A DNA stretch of 64,000 nt from Bdellovibrionales bacterium (lineage in GTDB: Bacteria; Bdellovibrionota; UBA1018), in NCBI GenBank assembly GCA_016786465.1, contig JAEUWC010000013.1, positions 1 through 64,000 of the forward strand, written 5' to 3'. The notes beneath the pieces were generated by a model that was given only the letters and a program-made list of their open reading frames with translations, had not been told where the DNA came from and searched no databases. A program made the translations under genes and the position numbers. Numbering within the stretch: position 1 is the stretch's first letter; each line of letters starts with the position of its first letter. Below, in pieces: positions 62,146-64,000 of this stretch.

Positions 62146-63251
62146 GGTACTGCACCCGGTGTGTGATGCCTGACACCAAGCCAGGGATCATTTTTAACAG
62201 CGAAGGCGTTTGCAGCGCGTGCGTGTCCAATATCGGAAAACGCATGATCGATTGGGACGAAAGGGGTCGCGAACTTCAAGCGATTTGCGACAGCATCCGT
62301 GGAACCAATGGGAACGGGTACGACTGCATTGTTCCTGTCAGTGGCGGAAAAGACAGCACCTATCAAGCTTACATGATGAAGCATGTGTACAAGATGCACA
62401 CGCTTTGCGTTTGCATTGCGCCACACGTGCAGACCGAAGAAGGCATCGCGAATCTAAACGCGATGGTCGAAAACGTCGGCGTTGACCTGATCAAAATCGT
62501 CATCAAGCCTGAAACTTTTCGGGAAGTCCGTAAACAGGCGTTCATTCTTAAAGGTGAGCCAAATTGGGCGGAGCATTTGACGATGTTTTCTAGCGTAGCC
62601 CGAACCGCGATGATGTACCGCGCGCCGCTGGTCGTTTGGGGCGAAGACATCGCCGCCGAGTTCGGAGGCAGGGGCGGAGAAAAACGCTCTGCCTCCGCAG
62701 ATAATATTGTTAGAAACGACTTAATAAAGGACGAGCGTATCGATCGGTTTTTAGATGGGAAACAGGTCCAAGAAAAAGACATTTTCTTTTACCGCCACCC
62801 GGATATCGAAGAACTGAAGCGGAGGAATATTCGTTCAATTTACCTGGGTTATTACCATTGGTGGGACGGTCAAAAGAATTACATCAAGGCCAAAGAACTG
62901 GGCTTCACGGGTCGTAAAGCCGGCCCCTTAAGCGGGAACTTGATTGACTATGACAACATCGACGAAAAGCTTTGTGAAATTAACATCTGGTTTAAGTTTC
63001 TGAAATTCGGATTTTGGCGGCCAACCGACCAAGCTTGTTACCAACTTTGGAACGATCGCATGACCCGCGCTGAAGCCGTCAAGGTCGTCAATGAACTGCA
63101 GTACCAGATTCCTTCAGAATACATCGGTGAATTCTGCGAATTCCATAAAGTGACTGAAAAGGAATTCTGGGAAAACGTCGACCGCTACCGCAACAAGGAA
63201 ATCTTTCATCAAGTCAAAGGCGAATGGCGGCTGAAGACCCCTCTGGTCTAA
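62142..63251 (+). CDS. N-acetyl sugar amidotransferase 2 (PseA/WbpG-like)
   Basis: 369 residues, ATGA overlap with the first. CTRCVMPDTKPG...CSACVSN zinc-like pairs, PP-loop VPVSGGKDSTYQAYMM, and VWGEDIAAEFGGRGGEKRS in the region that contacts the sugar or ATP. The usual length for the family. Two tandem enzymes sharing one HisH/HisF pair suggest that two N-acyl positions of the product, or two different sugars, are amidinated. Confidence 0.87.
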   Translation: MRYCTRCVMPDTKPGIIFNSEGVCSACVSNIGKRMIDWDERGRELQAICDSIRGTNGNGYDCIVPVSGGKDSTYQAYMMKHVYKMHTLCVCIAPHVQTEEGIANLNAMVENVGVDLIKIVIKPETFREVRKQAFILKGEPNWAEHLTMFSSVARTAMMYRAPLVVWGEDIAAEFGGRGGEKRSASADNIVRNDLIKDERIDRFLDGKQVQEKDIFFYRHPDIEELKRRNIRSIYLGYYHWWDGQKNYIKAKELGFTGRKAGPLSGNLIDYDNIDEKLCEINIWFKFLKFGFWRPTDQACYQLWNDRMTRAEAVKVVNELQYQIPSEYIGEFCEFHKVTEKEFWENVDRYRNKEIFHQVKGEWRLKTPLV

Positions 63252-63281
63252 GCGGTCTTTGCATTGCCAGCGTGCCGGTGG

Positions 63282-64000
63282 CTATTTTTGGTGTTTGATC
63301 ACTGCGCGCAGACCATAGCTGGCCAATGAATAAGCAGATCGAAGAAGGCCCAAGTGTTCGTGCTCGCGGTAAATTCGCCAGACCCATCCTGCTGATCGAA
63401 GTGATTTTCTTGAAACGGAACCTTGCACAACACGGTAGCGAACCAGATCTTGAGCGATGCCGTGGGCGGTAGCACCTGTTTTCAAAATGCGAAGCCAAAG
63501 GACGAAATCGTCGTAACCCCAGCCCGATTCCAGCTCGATGCCCCGAAGCAAGTCACGATCCAGTAAAGTGGTGGATGTCGTAATGGCAGTGTTTGCCAAA
63601 AGTTGATCGTAAGACAGGGATTCCGGAATCTGAATCACCGATCCCAGCTGGGTTCCGTCTTCAGACATGCGGCGGTACTGGGTAAAGCTAAATCTGGATC
63701 CGTGTTCTTTCATCCACCCCAGCTGCGTTTCAAGCTTCGTAGGAACCCAAAGGTCATCGCTGTCTAAAAAAGCGACCATTTGGCCCGTCGCTTGACGAAG
63801 GCTTTGGTTCCGGGCTTCAGCTGGACCGCCATTTTTTGCCGAACGAATCAGAATCACCCGTGGATCCTGAGCTGCTATTTCTTCAACGATCTTCGCAGAG
63901 CTGTCTTTAGAACAGTCATCCGTGATCAGCATTTCCCAGTCGCGATGGGTTTGTGCGCGAACACTTTCGATCGTTTCGCGGATGAAACGCTCGGCGTTGT
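63282..64000 (-). CDS. Glycosyltransferase family 2, partial (N-terminus beyond right edge)
   Basis: The frame remains open to the window edge (codons reading NAERFIRETIESV before the internal ATG at 63932), so the start lies outside. GT-A fold features: MLITDDCSKDSS with the nucleotide-binding Asp, GGPAEARNQS and the DxD-like LDSDDLW. Catalytic-domain length fits a family 2 glycosyltransferase making a surface glycan. Convergent with the amidotransferase gene. Sugar unknown. Confidence 0.9.
   Translation of the reverse strand, partial: NAERFIRETIESVRAQTHRDWEMLITDDCSKDSSAKIVEEIAAQDPRVILIRSAKNGGPAEARNQSLRQATGQMVAFLDSDDLWVPTKLETQLGWMKEHGSRFSFTQYRRMSEDGTQLGSVIQIPESLSYDQLLANTAITTSTTLLDRDLLRGIELESGWGYDDFVLWLRILKTGATAHGIAQDLVRYRVVQGSVSRKSLRSAGWVWRIYREHEHLGLLRSAYSLASYGLRAVIKHQK

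Overview
The window looks like chromosome from a Gram-negative heterotroph, about half G+C and densely packed. Outer-membrane and lipoprotein genes are frequent, and genes in the same direction usually overlap by 4 to 17 bases (ATGA, GTGA and TTGA junctions). The mix of secreted trypsin-like protease, lipobox-bearing beta-rich surface proteins and a full legionaminic-acid locus would suit Bdellovibrionota or a related predatory or scavenging lineage. That placement is inference from gene content only. No rRNA, tRNA, CRISPR array, transposase or integrase was seen. No stretch longer than about 300 bases lacks a gene; the longest gaps are 29879-30096 and 2079-2256.

Layout. 1-4374: a cell-envelope set (lipoprotein cut by the left edge, beta-barrel-like protein, large divergent lipoprotein). 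4358-7535: small membrane genes, then an SDR with two tandem PTPS-fold pterin enzymes. 7551-13584: glutamate synthase gltD-gltB. 13689-17175: secreted protein, leucyl aminopeptidase and a receiver-kinase. 17273-23318: DUF493 protein, MATE pump, Sua5-type tRNA modification enzyme, MurF, PurK, PurE. 23433-29878: a Cache/cyclase-like/GYF_2 sensor, two RluA-type pseudouridine synthases, an RNA methyltransferase and a serine protease. 30097-32375: thyA, folA and an unknown gene. 32385-38388: a three-gene methionine operon (homocysteine methyltransferase/MTHFR fusion, RACo-like reductive activator, MetH without its C-terminal activation domain).

From 38453 to the right edge is a surface-glycan region. 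It holds PhyH-like dioxygenases, an FkbM methyltransferase, a beta-propeller lipoprotein and a Wzx-type flippase island. It then has phosphonopyruvate decarboxylase with an alcohol dehydrogenase, and a legionaminic-acid pathway in Campylobacter ptm-like order (legC, formyltransferase, legB, legG, legI, ptmE, ptmF, legF, ptmA). HisH, HisF, two N-acetyl sugar amidotransferases and a GT2 glycosyltransferase cut by the right edge follow. The predicted product is a CMP-activated legionaminic acid with N-formyl and amidino decoration.

Most striking points: (1) the MetH plus RACo-like operon; (2) strong depletion of the trinucleotide GAG/CTC on both strands over most of the window, lost in an apparently imported segment at about 41.6-45.2 kb whose right edge falls inside an epimerase gene; (3) two tandem PTPS paralogues with Glu in place of the catalytic Cys region; (4) a formyltransferase where LegH would be expected; (5) hairpins holding the stop codons of convergent genes.
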